Position numbers and translations under genes: made by a program. The notes under the pieces were generated by a model, which searched no databases, was not told the DNA's origin, and was given only the letters and a program-made list of their open reading frames with translations. From positions 62,001 to 126,000 of the forward strand of contig VEPM01000006.1 of assembly GCA_012026795.1 (NCBI GenBank): 64,000 nt of DNA, read 5' to 3'. The stretch comes from Candidatus Methanoperedens sp. (GTDB lineage Archaea > Halobacteriota > Methanosarcinia > Methanosarcinales > Methanoperedenaceae). Of the stretch, positions 1 to 7,387 are shown piece after piece. Position 1 is the first letter of the stretch. Every line of letters starts with the position of its first letter.

Positions 1-27
1 ATTAAAAGGTGAATATTCGATTTAATT

Positions 28-417
28 TCACTTTTTGAAATTCACATATTCCTTTTTTGTGCATTTATCCATTACAACTTCAATCCCTGCTTTTTGCGCT
101 TTTGCCGCAGCTTCCTCATTAATTATCCCTTCTTGCATCCAGACAACTTTTGCTTTTATTGCAATTGCTTCATCCACGATCGGAGGAATGGCTTCAGAGC
201 GCCTGAAAATATCCACAATATCCACTTTTTCAGGTACAGACAGGAGGTCAGGATAACATTTTTCTCCTTCCCACTCCGTAAGTTTGGGATTAACAGGGAT
301 TACTTTGTAGCCATGCTCCTTGAGAAAACGTGCGACACAATTACTCGGGCGCTCAGGGTCATCGGATATCCCCACGACTGCTATGGTTTTGTAATCCAGG
401 ATACTTTCAATGCTCAT
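28..417 (-). CDS. CoA-binding domain protein (YccU-like)
   Basis: Small Rossmann-fold protein of the CoA-binding family, 129 residues, the usual length of the stand-alone form. The N-terminal strand-loop-helix KTIAVVGISDDPERPSN (about residues 10-26) is the nucleotide/CoA-binding loop and VVWMQEGI (about 92-99) is the second family hallmark. No catalytic residues are evident; members are thought to bind CoA in the cytoplasm, but their role is unsettled. The gene starts with ATG and ends 28 bases from the window edge. It lies 31 bases downstream of the CcmD-like micro-gene on the same strand, so the two could share a transcript. The family call is firm, the function is not. Confidence 0.85.
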   Translation of the reverse strand: MSIESILDYKTIAVVGISDDPERPSNCVARFLKEHGYKVIPVNPKLTEWEGEKCYPDLLSVPEKVDIVDIFRRSEAIPPIVDEAIAIKAKVVWMQEGIINEEAAAKAQKAGIEVVMDKCTKKEYVNFKK

Positions 418-448
418 GTCATTTTACTATTGAGATAATATTATATTA

Positions 449-577
449 TTATTTTAAACCTTCAAGCGTTTTAATCTCGCTTTCAAGAGACCTTCGCTGC
501 CAGACCAGGCTTAAAATATAAACTGTGAACACGATCCATACTATACCAAAAGCTATATTTAAGTAACTCAAATCCAT
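449..577 (-). CDS. CcmD-like single-pass membrane peptide, 42 aa
   Basis: A 42-residue reading frame with one N-terminal hydrophobic helix (about residues 4-26, NIAFGIVWIVFTVYILSL) followed by a short basic segment (WQRRSLESEIKTLEG). This layout, a tyrosine/tryptophan-rich helix then an R/E-rich cytoplasmic tail, matches the CcmD family, small subunits of the haem exporter (CcmABCD) used in cytochrome c maturation. The stop is TAA. No strong Shine-Dalgarno is visible. It lies head to head with ahbD (start 641), the last enzyme of the archaeal haem pathway, which suits a haem-handling role. No other ccm gene is in the window. Short length limits certainty. Confidence 0.6.
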   Translation of the reverse strand: MDLSYLNIAFGIVWIVFTVYILSLVWQRRSLESEIKTLEGLK

Positions 578-640
578 ACCAGTAATATTTCTTCGCTTAT
601 TACATAAAGATTAAGGTAACAAACGATAATGCGATAATAC

Positions 641-1723
641 GTGATTTTATTGATAGAACAAAAAGTTGAAACTAAAGTTCAAGTTAAACCCCCAAGACTT
701 ATCGCATGGGAACTGACCAATGCCTGCAACCTTGCCTGCATCCACTGCAGGGCATCAGCAATAAAAGAGCCGCAGCCCGGTGAATTATCTACAGCCGAAG
801 CAAAGCATTTCATAGACGAACTGGTAGAGTACAGGCCCATAATCATCCTCACCGGAGGAGAGCCACTGCTTCGCTCTGATGTATATGAGATCGCGCAATA
901 CATAAAAGGGAAGGGAATGCGTGCTGTGCTTGCCACAAATGGTACGCTTCTTACTCCAGAAATTGCCAGAAAATTGATAGATGTGGGAATCCAGCGGGTA
1001 AGTATTAGTATTGATGGGGCGACCAGGGAAATGCATGATGTTTTCAGGGGAGAGCCAGGTGCATTTGAAGCTTCTCTTCGTGCAATTGAAATCCTGAAAA
1101 AAGAAGGTCTGGGTTTCCAGATAAATACCACGATCACACAGAGAAATCTTAAAGAGATCCCGCAAATCTATGATCTTGCTATAGAACTTAAAGCATCTGC
1201 CCTGCATATTTTCCTTCTTGTCCCGACAGGAAGGGGCGAAGAAATAGAATCCGAAGAGATCCCGCCTGAAGAATATGAGCGGGTGCTTAACTGGTTCTAT
1301 GACAGGAGCAAGGATAAAAGAATACAGTTAAAAGCTACATGTGCACCTCATTATTTCAGGATAATGAGACAGCGTGCAAAGGCAGAAGGGATACGGATCA
1401 CACCTGAAACCCATGGCCTTGAAGCCATGACCAAAGGATGCCTTGGAGGATCAGCCTTCTGTTTTGTCTCAAGTAAAGGCGATGTCTATCCATGCGGATA
1501 TTTACCAGCTCTTGCCGGGAATATCAGGCAGAAACCTTTTAAGATGATATGGGAGAAATCAAAGGTTTTTTGCGACCTTCGCGACCCGGGACTGCTGAAA
1601 GGCAAATGCGGCATATGCGAGTATAAAAATGTATGCAGCGGCTGCCGGGCCAGGGCTTATGCAGGTACGGGAGATTATCTGGAAGAAGAGCCTTATTGCA
1701 TATATGCACCAGGAAGGAAGTGA
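641..1723 (+). CDS. ahbD: AhbD-type radical SAM haem b synthase
   Basis: Radical SAM enzyme of 360 residues assigned to AhbD, which oxidatively decarboxylates the two propionates of Fe-coproporphyrin III to give haem b in the siroheme-dependent (archaeal) pathway. The radical SAM cluster motif is [10 protein letters not shown] with C29, C33 and C36; ILTGGEPLL is the SAM-binding GGE motif. A C-terminal auxiliary cluster region carries [18 protein letters not shown] (about residues 323-340). The N-terminus [10 protein letters not shown] fits AhbD; the paralogue AhbC (didecarboxysiroheme deacetylase) usually starts with an MIGISKLYCG-like segment, absent here. The start is GTG at 641 with only a weak upstream AAGGTAA. 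The siroheme decarboxylase gene follows after four bases. Substrate choice between AhbC and AhbD is inferred from sequence. Confidence 0.85.
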   Translation: MILLIEQKVETKVQVKPPRLIAWELTNACNLACIHCRASAIKEPQPGELSTAEAKHFIDELVEYRPIIILTGGEPLLRSDVYEIAQYIKGKGMRAVLATNGTLLTPEIARKLIDVGIQRVSISIDGATREMHDVFRGEPGAFEASLRAIEILKKEGLGFQINTTITQRNLKEIPQIYDLAIELKASALHIFLLVPTGRGEEIESEEIPPEEYERVLNWFYDRSKDKRIQLKATCAPHYFRIMRQRAKAEGIRITPETHGLEAMTKGCLGGSAFCFVSSKGDVYPCGYLPALAGNIRQKPFKMIWEKSKVFCDLRDPGLLKGKCGICEYKNVCSGCRARAYAGTGDYLEEEPYCIYAPGRK

Positions 1724-1727
1724 TTTT

Positions 1728-2195
1728 TTGGTTATATCTAAAATTCCGATGGATGATGTTGATAAAAAGATATTGAACGCAATCCAATTAGACTTTCCCC
1801 TTGTCCGCAAACCTTTCGAGGAGCTGGGGAAAAACCTGGGACTGAAAGAAGATGATGTAATAAGACGAATCCAGCGGCTCCAGAAAGAAGGCGCTATAAG
1901 GCGCATAGGTCCCATAATAAGCACAAAGAAAAGTGGTGGAATAGGTACGCTTGTTGCAATGAAAGTACCGCCTGAAAGAGTGGATGAAGTTGCAGGTATT
2001 ATCAATGAATATGAAGAAGTATCGCATAATTATCTGCGACCATCTAATTTTAACGTCTGGTTCACAGTTTCAGCCCGGAGCGAAAAGAGATTAAATGAAA
2101 TTCTGGAGGAATTTAAAGAGAAGACCGGATGTGAACTCAGGAATTTGCCTACGAAGAGATTGTTCAAAATCGGGGTAAAGTTCAATATAAAGTAG
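1728..2195 (+). CDS. Siroheme decarboxylase subunit (AhbA/AhbB, Lrp-like)
   Basis: Lrp/AsnC-fold protein of about 155 residues belonging to the AhbA/AhbB (NirD/L/G/H) family, which decarboxylates siroheme to 12,18-didecarboxysiroheme. It shows the N-terminal winged helix (MDDVDKKILNAIQ, then EDDVIRRIQRLQKEGAIRRIG) and the following alpha-beta domain with the HNYLRPSNFNVWFTV segment; the family's catalytic histidine lies in this region. A longer open frame reaches back into ahbD, but the TTG at 1728 has an AGGAAGGAAG ribosome site just upstream (1711-1720), so I start there; the ATG at 1749 is the alternative. Co-transcription with ahbD is almost certain. The enzyme is normally an AhbA-AhbB heterodimer; the second subunit is not in this window and I cannot say which one this is. 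Confidence 0.82.
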   Translation: MVISKIPMDDVDKKILNAIQLDFPLVRKPFEELGKNLGLKEDDVIRRIQRLQKEGAIRRIGPIISTKKSGGIGTLVAMKVPPERVDEVAGIINEYEEVSHNYLRPSNFNVWFTVSARSEKRLNEILEEFKEKTGCELRNLPTKRLFKIGVKFNIK

Positions 2196-2228
2196 TTACG
2201 ATATTATGGTTTATCCGGGTATTTTGTA

Positions 2229-2933
2229 TCAGAACTCACCAAAAATCTCTGCCCCGATATGAACAACAATCCCATCTTTTGTGATCTCATAAGGTTTGAT
2301 GGCATCAGAATGTTCAGTCATCCGCATTTTTGATATTTCTATCACCCGGGCAACTGATTTCATCTCAGTTCCCCGAAGATACCTGAGTGTTATTACCCCA
2401 TCTGCTATATATTCTATCAACCCGAATCGTGACACGTATGGTGACTCCTTACCTGATTCGGATACAATTATAGATGTAGTTCCGCTGTCTTTTATCATTT
2501 CAATAAGCTTAAATAATTGTTCTCTTCTTTCCCCTTCGTTATCAAAAATCATTTCATACAACGTGATAGGATCAACAACGAGCCTCTTCGGAGCAAATGT
2601 TTTTATAAGTTCTGGCAATTCGCTTTCAATTTTTGCAATTGTGGTTTTCAGGAAAGTTGGGCTCAACCGTATGATTTTAAAGGTTCCATGCTCTATATAT
2701 GGTTTGAAATCCCACCCGAATAAAGCTGAGCTTTTAATAAGATCTTCTTCTTTTTGTTCTATACTTATATAAAGACATTTTTCGCCCTTAACAAGGCCGG
2801 AATGAACGAATTTTAAGGCAAGTGTGGATTTTCCAGTACCGAATCCTCCTATGATAGTAGTAACGCAGCCCTGCGGGATTCCTCCACTTAGCATTTCATC
2901 AAGATCTTCAATCCCGGTTTTAACCCGTTCCAT
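2229..2933 (-). CDS. KaiC/RecA-superfamily ATPase
   Basis: Single-domain RecA/KaiC-like ATPase of 234 residues. It begins with the KaiC hallmark TGIEDLDEMLSGGIPQG, followed by an intact Walker A, GGFGTGKST (about residues 30-38), and a Walker B-like strand KRLVVDPITLYEM. KaiC-like singletons in archaea are usually regulatory ATPases; ArlH of the archaellum is a related case. ATG 2933 is chosen because GAGGTG lies about 10 bases upstream; a GTG at 2951 would add six residues. It is transcribed leftwards, immediately after a second KaiC-like gene whose Walker A is broken, and divergent from pilus motor genes, so a role in controlling that machine is plausible but unproven. Confidence 0.82.
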   Translation of the reverse strand: MERVKTGIEDLDEMLSGGIPQGCVTTIIGGFGTGKSTLALKFVHSGLVKGEKCLYISIEQKEEDLIKSSALFGWDFKPYIEHGTFKIIRLSPTFLKTTIAKIESELPELIKTFAPKRLVVDPITLYEMIFDNEGERREQLFKLIEMIKDSGTTSIIVSESGKESPYVSRFGLIEYIADGVITLRYLRGTEMKSVARVIEISKMRMTEHSDAIKPYEITKDGIVVHIGAEIFGEF

Positions 2934-2968
2934 ATTATGAAGACACCTCACGATCCATGCTATTCGAT

Positions 2969-3823
2969 CTACCTGCCAAAAGATACTATCTGCTTTACGT
3001 TAGTCACTTGAAAACCCGTAGCTGGCATTATTTTTATTTCAAAATTCGCAATATTATCTTTTTCCAGGGTTGGAAGAAGTCCCCCGAACTTTTTGATATA
3101 CATGATTTGCTGTCTCTGTGCAACCCCGGTTTCCATCCAATCAAAAACCAGCACCCCATCGGCGCAATCTATGATTGATTCTTCTTTACGCCTCTCGAAA
3201 ACACTCTTGCTCAATACTGCATACACAATCCCATTCCATAGTTTAGCGGCCTTTTGCAGCGCCCGCAGGAAAAATAAAAGTTCATTCCATTTCATGTATT
3301 CTTCACAATACTGGGCAAGCTGTGTCAAAGAATCAACAATAACCAGGCTATCCGATGCGTTCCTCTCAAGAAAATCTACAAGATCCGCCAGAAGATTTGC
3401 GTCTGCTACAGGTTCACAGAGCTTCTCAAACGATATTTTTTCTGATATCCATCTGGAAGGAACAGAAGATTTTAAAAAAAATTGCTTTGAAAAACCCTGG
3501 AAATTTATCACATCTCTCAGGGCTGTACTATATTCCCTGGAGAATCCAAATGCTATTTCATTCAGGATATCTTCTTTTGATCTCGTTATTGAAACATAAC
3601 ATATCTTTTTTGGGTATTCATAGTTTAAGCCCGCTTCTGTTTTAGTTGGCGCAGCTTTGCTCTTTTTTTGTTCCAGCTGGGTCAAGATCATGGAACTGTA
3701 GGCAAATTCAATGTTGCCAGCCCCGATCTCACCCAGCAGGACTATGAATGAGCCTGCGGGAAAACCTCCTTTAATTATGGGATCTAATGACCTGATGCCA
3801 GTTGCTATCCTGCGTTGTTCCAT
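2969..3823 (-). CDS. KaiC-like protein with degenerate Walker A
   Basis: RecA/KaiC-like protein of about 284 residues. It keeps the KaiC entry motif (ATGIRSLDPIIKGGFPAG) and a Walker B-like strand (SLVIVDSLTQL), but the P-loop reads GEIGAGNIEF, so the invariant Lys-Ser/Thr of GxGxGK[ST] is gone and ATP hydrolysis is doubtful. It lies upstream of and in line with the intact KaiC-like gene, suggesting an active/inactive pair, and opposite an ATPase-TadC operon, recalling the ArlH-ArlI-ArlJ arrangement. A longer frame starts at 3853, but the TATA-like TTTATATATG on the minus strand (3851-3860) would place transcription start near 3830, favouring ATG 3823 on an almost leaderless mRNA. Confidence 0.75.
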   Translation of the reverse strand: MEQRRIATGIRSLDPIIKGGFPAGSFIVLLGEIGAGNIEFAYSSMILTQLEQKKSKAAPTKTEAGLNYEYPKKICYVSITRSKEDILNEIAFGFSREYSTALRDVINFQGFSKQFFLKSSVPSRWISEKISFEKLCEPVADANLLADLVDFLERNASDSLVIVDSLTQLAQYCEEYMKWNELLFFLRALQKAAKLWNGIVYAVLSKSVFERRKEESIIDCADGVLVFDWMETGVAQRQQIMYIKKFGGLLPTLEKDNIANFEIKIMPATGFQVTNVKQIVSFGR

Positions 3824-3850
3824 ATTCCAAAAAGGATATAAGTAACTAAA

Positions 3851-3868
3851 CATATATAAACATATTTA
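3851..3868. promoter_or_regulatory. Shared AT-rich promoter between KaiC-like and pilus genes
   Basis: The 81 bases between ATG 3823 (minus) and ATG 3905 (plus) contain CATATATAAACATATTTA. Read leftwards it gives TTTATATATG about 28 bases before the KaiC-like start; read rightwards TATATAAA sits about 50 bases before the pilus ATPase start. One AT-rich core may therefore serve both directions. Inference from motif and spacing only. Confidence 0.4.
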
Positions 3869-3904
3869 CATGATAGTGATTATAATAATAAATGATCAGG
3901 TAAC

Positions 3905-5476
3905 ATGATGAATCATATAAGAAACTTTCTAAGTTTTAAGAAGAAGAGCAAGCAGGGAATAGCCCCATATTCTCATTCAAAACATGGCGACCTGGTATTA
4001 TTTGAAATTCCGGAGGGCTTCTGTAAAGTTGAACAGTACTGGATAGATGAACCATATGTACATGTATACATATTAACTAATATCCGGACAAAAGAAGCAA
4101 TATATTATGTTGGAGAGCCTGCGCTGTCATCTTTTGAAAGAATGCTGCTTGAGAAAATAAATGTTAACCTGCAAGATATACTGACCGAGGAAGAAGCTCT
4201 TTACGAAGACAAACAAAAAAAAGAAAAGTTAGAGGAACATGCTATTGAGCTACTGTACCAGTATTCCGGTTCGCTTGAAGAACAAACAGTATATAAGATT
4301 TTATACTATTTGAACAGGAATTTCCTGGGATATGAGAAGATAAATGCCTTACTGGCTGATCCCATGATAGAGGATATATCATGTGATGGTGTTGATATAC
4401 CGATTTTTTTGTATCATAGAAAATACGGGAACATTAAGACGAATATTCAATTTGATGAAATCAATCTTAATTCATTTGTTATAAAATTATGCCAGAAAGG
4501 ACGCAAACATATCTCGTTCGGCTCGCCGCTTGTAAATGCTACACTGCCTGACGGATCGCGCATCCAGGCTACGCTCGGACATGATGTAACCACGCGGGGA
4601 AGTTCTTTCACGATAAGAAGGTTCAAAGAAGATCCTCTTACTCCTGTTGATCTTATAAATTTTAACACTGTATCTATTGAACAGATGGCATATCTGTGGC
4701 TTGCTGTTGAAAACAATAAAAGCCTGCTAATAGCAGGCGGGACAGCATCAGGTAAGACATCGACATTGAATTCCATCTCACTGTTTATTCCGCCCGCATC
4801 CAAGGTGGTGACTATAGAAGACACACGGGAACTCACTTTATACCATGATAACTGGATAGCGGGAGTCACAAGAGAACCTTTCGCAAAAGGCGAGAGTGAA
4901 ATCAATATGTTCGACCTGCTAATATCGGCATTGCGCCAGAGACCGGAATATATAATCGTGGGTGAAGTGAGAGGCAGCGAAGCGCGAACCCTTTTCCAGG
5001 CCATGAGTACGGGGCACACCACATATTCCACTATACATGCAGGAGATATCCAGGACGTAATAAACAGGCTGGAACATGAACCAATCAACGTTCCCCACGC
5101 CATGTTAAAGGCGCTTGATATAATTACCGTCCAGATACAAATTACAATAAAAGGAAAAAAAAGCAGGAGATGCCAGCAATTAGTAGAGATCACAGGCCTT
5201 GATCCGCGTACAGGCAATATCAGGATCAACGATATGTTCAAATGGAATCCGCAGGATGACTGTTTTGAGAAGGGTGGCGAATCTTATGTAATGAATAATA
5301 TCATGCATGAAAAGGGCTGGAGCATTGATCAGTTATTTGCTGAGATCGATAATAGAAAAGCTGTACTGCAATATATGGTAAAAAACAATATCCGTGACTA
5401 CAAGAGTTTCGCAAATATCATCCAGGCATATTATATCGATCCGAAAGAGGTAATGGCGAGCCTGAAAATTACCTGA
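3905..5476 (+). CDS. Type II/IV secretion ATPase (ArlI/TadA/PilB-like)
   Basis: Secretion/pilus assembly ATPase of 523 residues in the archaeal GspE/ArlI family, a cytoplasmic hexameric motor that works with a TadC-type membrane platform. Walker A is AGGTASGKTS (about residues 277-286), followed by the Asp box VTIEDTREL, the Walker B region YIIVGEVRGSEA (about 347) and the histidine box MSTGHTTYSTIHA. The N-terminal 130 residues are a variable domain typical of the family. The start ATG has ATCAGG a few bases upstream, and a second ATG follows directly. The platform gene begins 18 bases downstream. The family is firm; whether the machine builds a pilus, adhesin or secretion system is inferred from the pilin-like product of the third gene. 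Confidence 0.9.
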   Translation: MMNHIRNFLSFKKKSKQGIAPYSHSKHGDLVLFEIPEGFCKVEQYWIDEPYVHVYILTNIRTKEAIYYVGEPALSSFERMLLEKINVNLQDILTEEEALYEDKQKKEKLEEHAIELLYQYSGSLEEQTVYKILYYLNRNFLGYEKINALLADPMIEDISCDGVDIPIFLYHRKYGNIKTNIQFDEINLNSFVIKLCQKGRKHISFGSPLVNATLPDGSRIQATLGHDVTTRGSSFTIRRFKEDPLTPVDLINFNTVSIEQMAYLWLAVENNKSLLIAGGTASGKTSTLNSISLFIPPASKVVTIEDTRELTLYHDNWIAGVTREPFAKGESEINMFDLLISALRQRPEYIIVGEVRGSEARTLFQAMSTGHTTYSTIHAGDIQDVINRLEHEPINVPHAMLKALDIITVQIQITIKGKKSRRCQQLVEITGLDPRTGNIRINDMFKWNPQDDCFEKGGESYVMNNIMHEKGWSIDQLFAEIDNRKAVLQYMVKNNIRDYKSFANIIQAYYIDPKEVMASLKIT

Positions 5477-5494
5477 AAAAGAGCGTACAAAATT

Positions 5495-7387
5495 ATGATC
5501 AATTCAGAGGTCGGTAGCATCCTTTTCGGAAAATGGGTATATCAGGAAACCTATGATGTGCTAAGGGAAAATATAAGAAAAGCGCATATAGCGCGGAGTG
5601 TGCATGAATATGTGTGCAGTTCGTTATTATATTCGCTCATCGCAGGCTGGATATCACTTGTTTTCGGATATATTTTAGCCCGGAACCTGACACAAAACAG
5701 CTTTGTGATATTCCTGATAACTACAATTTTTGCAATGAGCGGCAGCTATGCTGTATACATTACATTGATCTCTTACCCGTCTTTTAAAGCGAAAAACCGG
5801 TCATATCGAATAGACCAGTCCATGCCTCATGCTTTAACCTACCTTTACGCATTGAGCCGGGGCGGGATGAATATTATTGATATGTTCAAGTCCCTGGGTT
5901 CATACATCCACATATACAGCGGCACAGCCGAAGAAGTAGCAATGATCGTCCGGGATATGGAATATTTCGGAATGGACATAGAGACCGCGCTTCATAATGC
6001 AAGCAGGAGGACACCTTCAAGGAAGTTCAAGGATTTTATCGATAATCTCATATCTGTAATAAACAGCGGCGGGGACTTGAGTCGCTTTTTTAAAAGCAGG
6101 TCTGAATATTACCAGGAGACTGCTGCCCGGGACCAGAAGTCATTCCTTGAGACTCTTAGTCTTTTCGGGGAGGTCTATGTCAGTACACTGGTCGCAGGAC
6201 CATTATTTCTTATTGTTATAATCGTCGTCCTGGGATTACTGAAAGGCGGGGTAGAATTGTTATTGTCGTTAATAATATATGTCGTAATTCCTGTTGGCAC
6301 CCTGCTCTTTTTAGTCCTGATCGATACTATCTCCGGGATTCGTGAAGAGATGCCAGTCGTTTATACCAGGGTTAAAAATCTGCTTGTTTTTAAAGACGTA
6401 CCACAACTACCCGCACAACAGCCAGGAGAATCGGGGAATATAATGAGACTGAAAAGGTATGAAAAATTATCTAATATAAAAAGCAGCCTGCTTCATCCCC
6501 TGAAAATATTCATTGAAAAACCTGGAAGGACATTTATTATTACAGTACCTATTTCCATGATCTATTTATTTCTCATCATAAGGGATCTTCCATCGGATAT
6601 TGATCTTAATAATATCTCCATGGGAAATTTCATTTCTACTGTTATATTCAAATTTTTAAAGGCAGTAGAAAACGATCTTTTGATAACGGTTCTTTTCATC
6701 ATAACCCCTTTTACTATTTTTTTTGAGCTGCGAAAACGAAAGATAAGGAAAATTGAAGATAGAATGCCTGATTTCCTGAAACGGCTTGCCGGTATGAATG
6801 AGGCCGGATTGACACTCACGCAGGCAATAGCGCACACGGCTGAGTCAAACATGGGAGTACTTACTTATGAGGTAAAAAAAATACACCGTGCTATCGAATG
6901 GGGCACTATAACTACAAGTGCTTTACAGAAATTTGAAAAGCGTATTGAATCAAGCGCTGTTTCGAGGATTATCACATTGATCATAAAGGCCAGCGAATCT
7001 ACAAGCGATATTCGAAATGTCCTGTCTATTGCAGCAAAAGATGCAGATATGGGGCAGCGGTTGAAACAGGAACGATTCGCTAACCTGTTAATATATATCG
7101 TGATAGTCTATCTGTCATTTTTTGTATTCCTGTTTATAATCGTTGTACTTCTTGTGTATTTCCTTGCAAAAATGCCCACTGGAGGGGCGGTTTCTATGTT
7201 CAAAACTTCCAGTCTTTCAAATATAAAAACACTTTTTTATCATGCCTCACTCATCCAGGGCTTTTTTTCAGGACTTGTGGCCGGACAGATGAGTGAAGGA
7301 GATCTGCGTGCAGGATTGAAACATTCTGTAGTTATGCTGGTCATTGTATATGCTGTATTTACATATTTCCTGCATGGAGTTGAGTGA
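5495..7387 (+). CDS. Double TadC/ArlJ-like membrane platform protein
   Basis: Integral membrane protein of 630 residues with two type II secretion F (T2SSF/TadC) domains in tandem, roughly residues 105-255 and 410-565, each followed by hydrophobic helices (LFLIVIIVVLGLL near 240 and LIYIVIVYLSFFVFLFIIVVLL near 545). The cytoplasmic helical motifs MPHALTYLYALSRGGMN and MPDFLKRLAGMNEAGLTL are the two copies of the conserved MPDxLxxLAxxxxxGxxL element. It would be the inner-membrane platform on which the upstream ATPase acts. The next gene's GTG overlaps its TGA by four bases, indicating translational coupling. Fused double-F platforms are common in euryarchaeal pilus loci. Confidence 0.88.
   Translation: MINSEVGSILFGKWVYQETYDVLRENIRKAHIARSVHEYVCSSLLYSLIAGWISLVFGYILARNLTQNSFVIFLITTIFAMSGSYAVYITLISYPSFKAKNRSYRIDQSMPHALTYLYALSRGGMNIIDMFKSLGSYIHIYSGTAEEVAMIVRDMEYFGMDIETALHNASRRTPSRKFKDFIDNLISVINSGGDLSRFFKSRSEYYQETAARDQKSFLETLSLFGEVYVSTLVAGPLFLIVIIVVLGLLKGGVELLLSLIIYVVIPVGTLLFLVLIDTISGIREEMPVVYTRVKNLLVFKDVPQLPAQQPGESGNIMRLKRYEKLSNIKSSLLHPLKIFIEKPGRTFIITVPISMIYLFLIIRDLPSDIDLNNISMGNFISTVIFKFLKAVENDLLITVLFIITPFTIFFELRKRKIRKIEDRMPDFLKRLAGMNEAGLTLTQAIAHTAESNMGVLTYEVKKIHRAIEWGTITTSALQKFEKRIESSAVSRIITLIIKASESTSDIRNVLSIAAKDADMGQRLKQERFANLLIYIVIVYLSFFVFLFIIVVLLVYFLAKMPTGGAVSMFKTSSLSNIKTLFYHASLIQGFFSGLVAGQMSEGDLRAGLKHSVVMLVIVYAVFTYFLHGVE

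Noticed and set aside
4447-5241. A 264-codon minus-strand frame inside the secretion ATPase gene
   Set aside because: Antisense to the Walker and His-box regions of the real gene.
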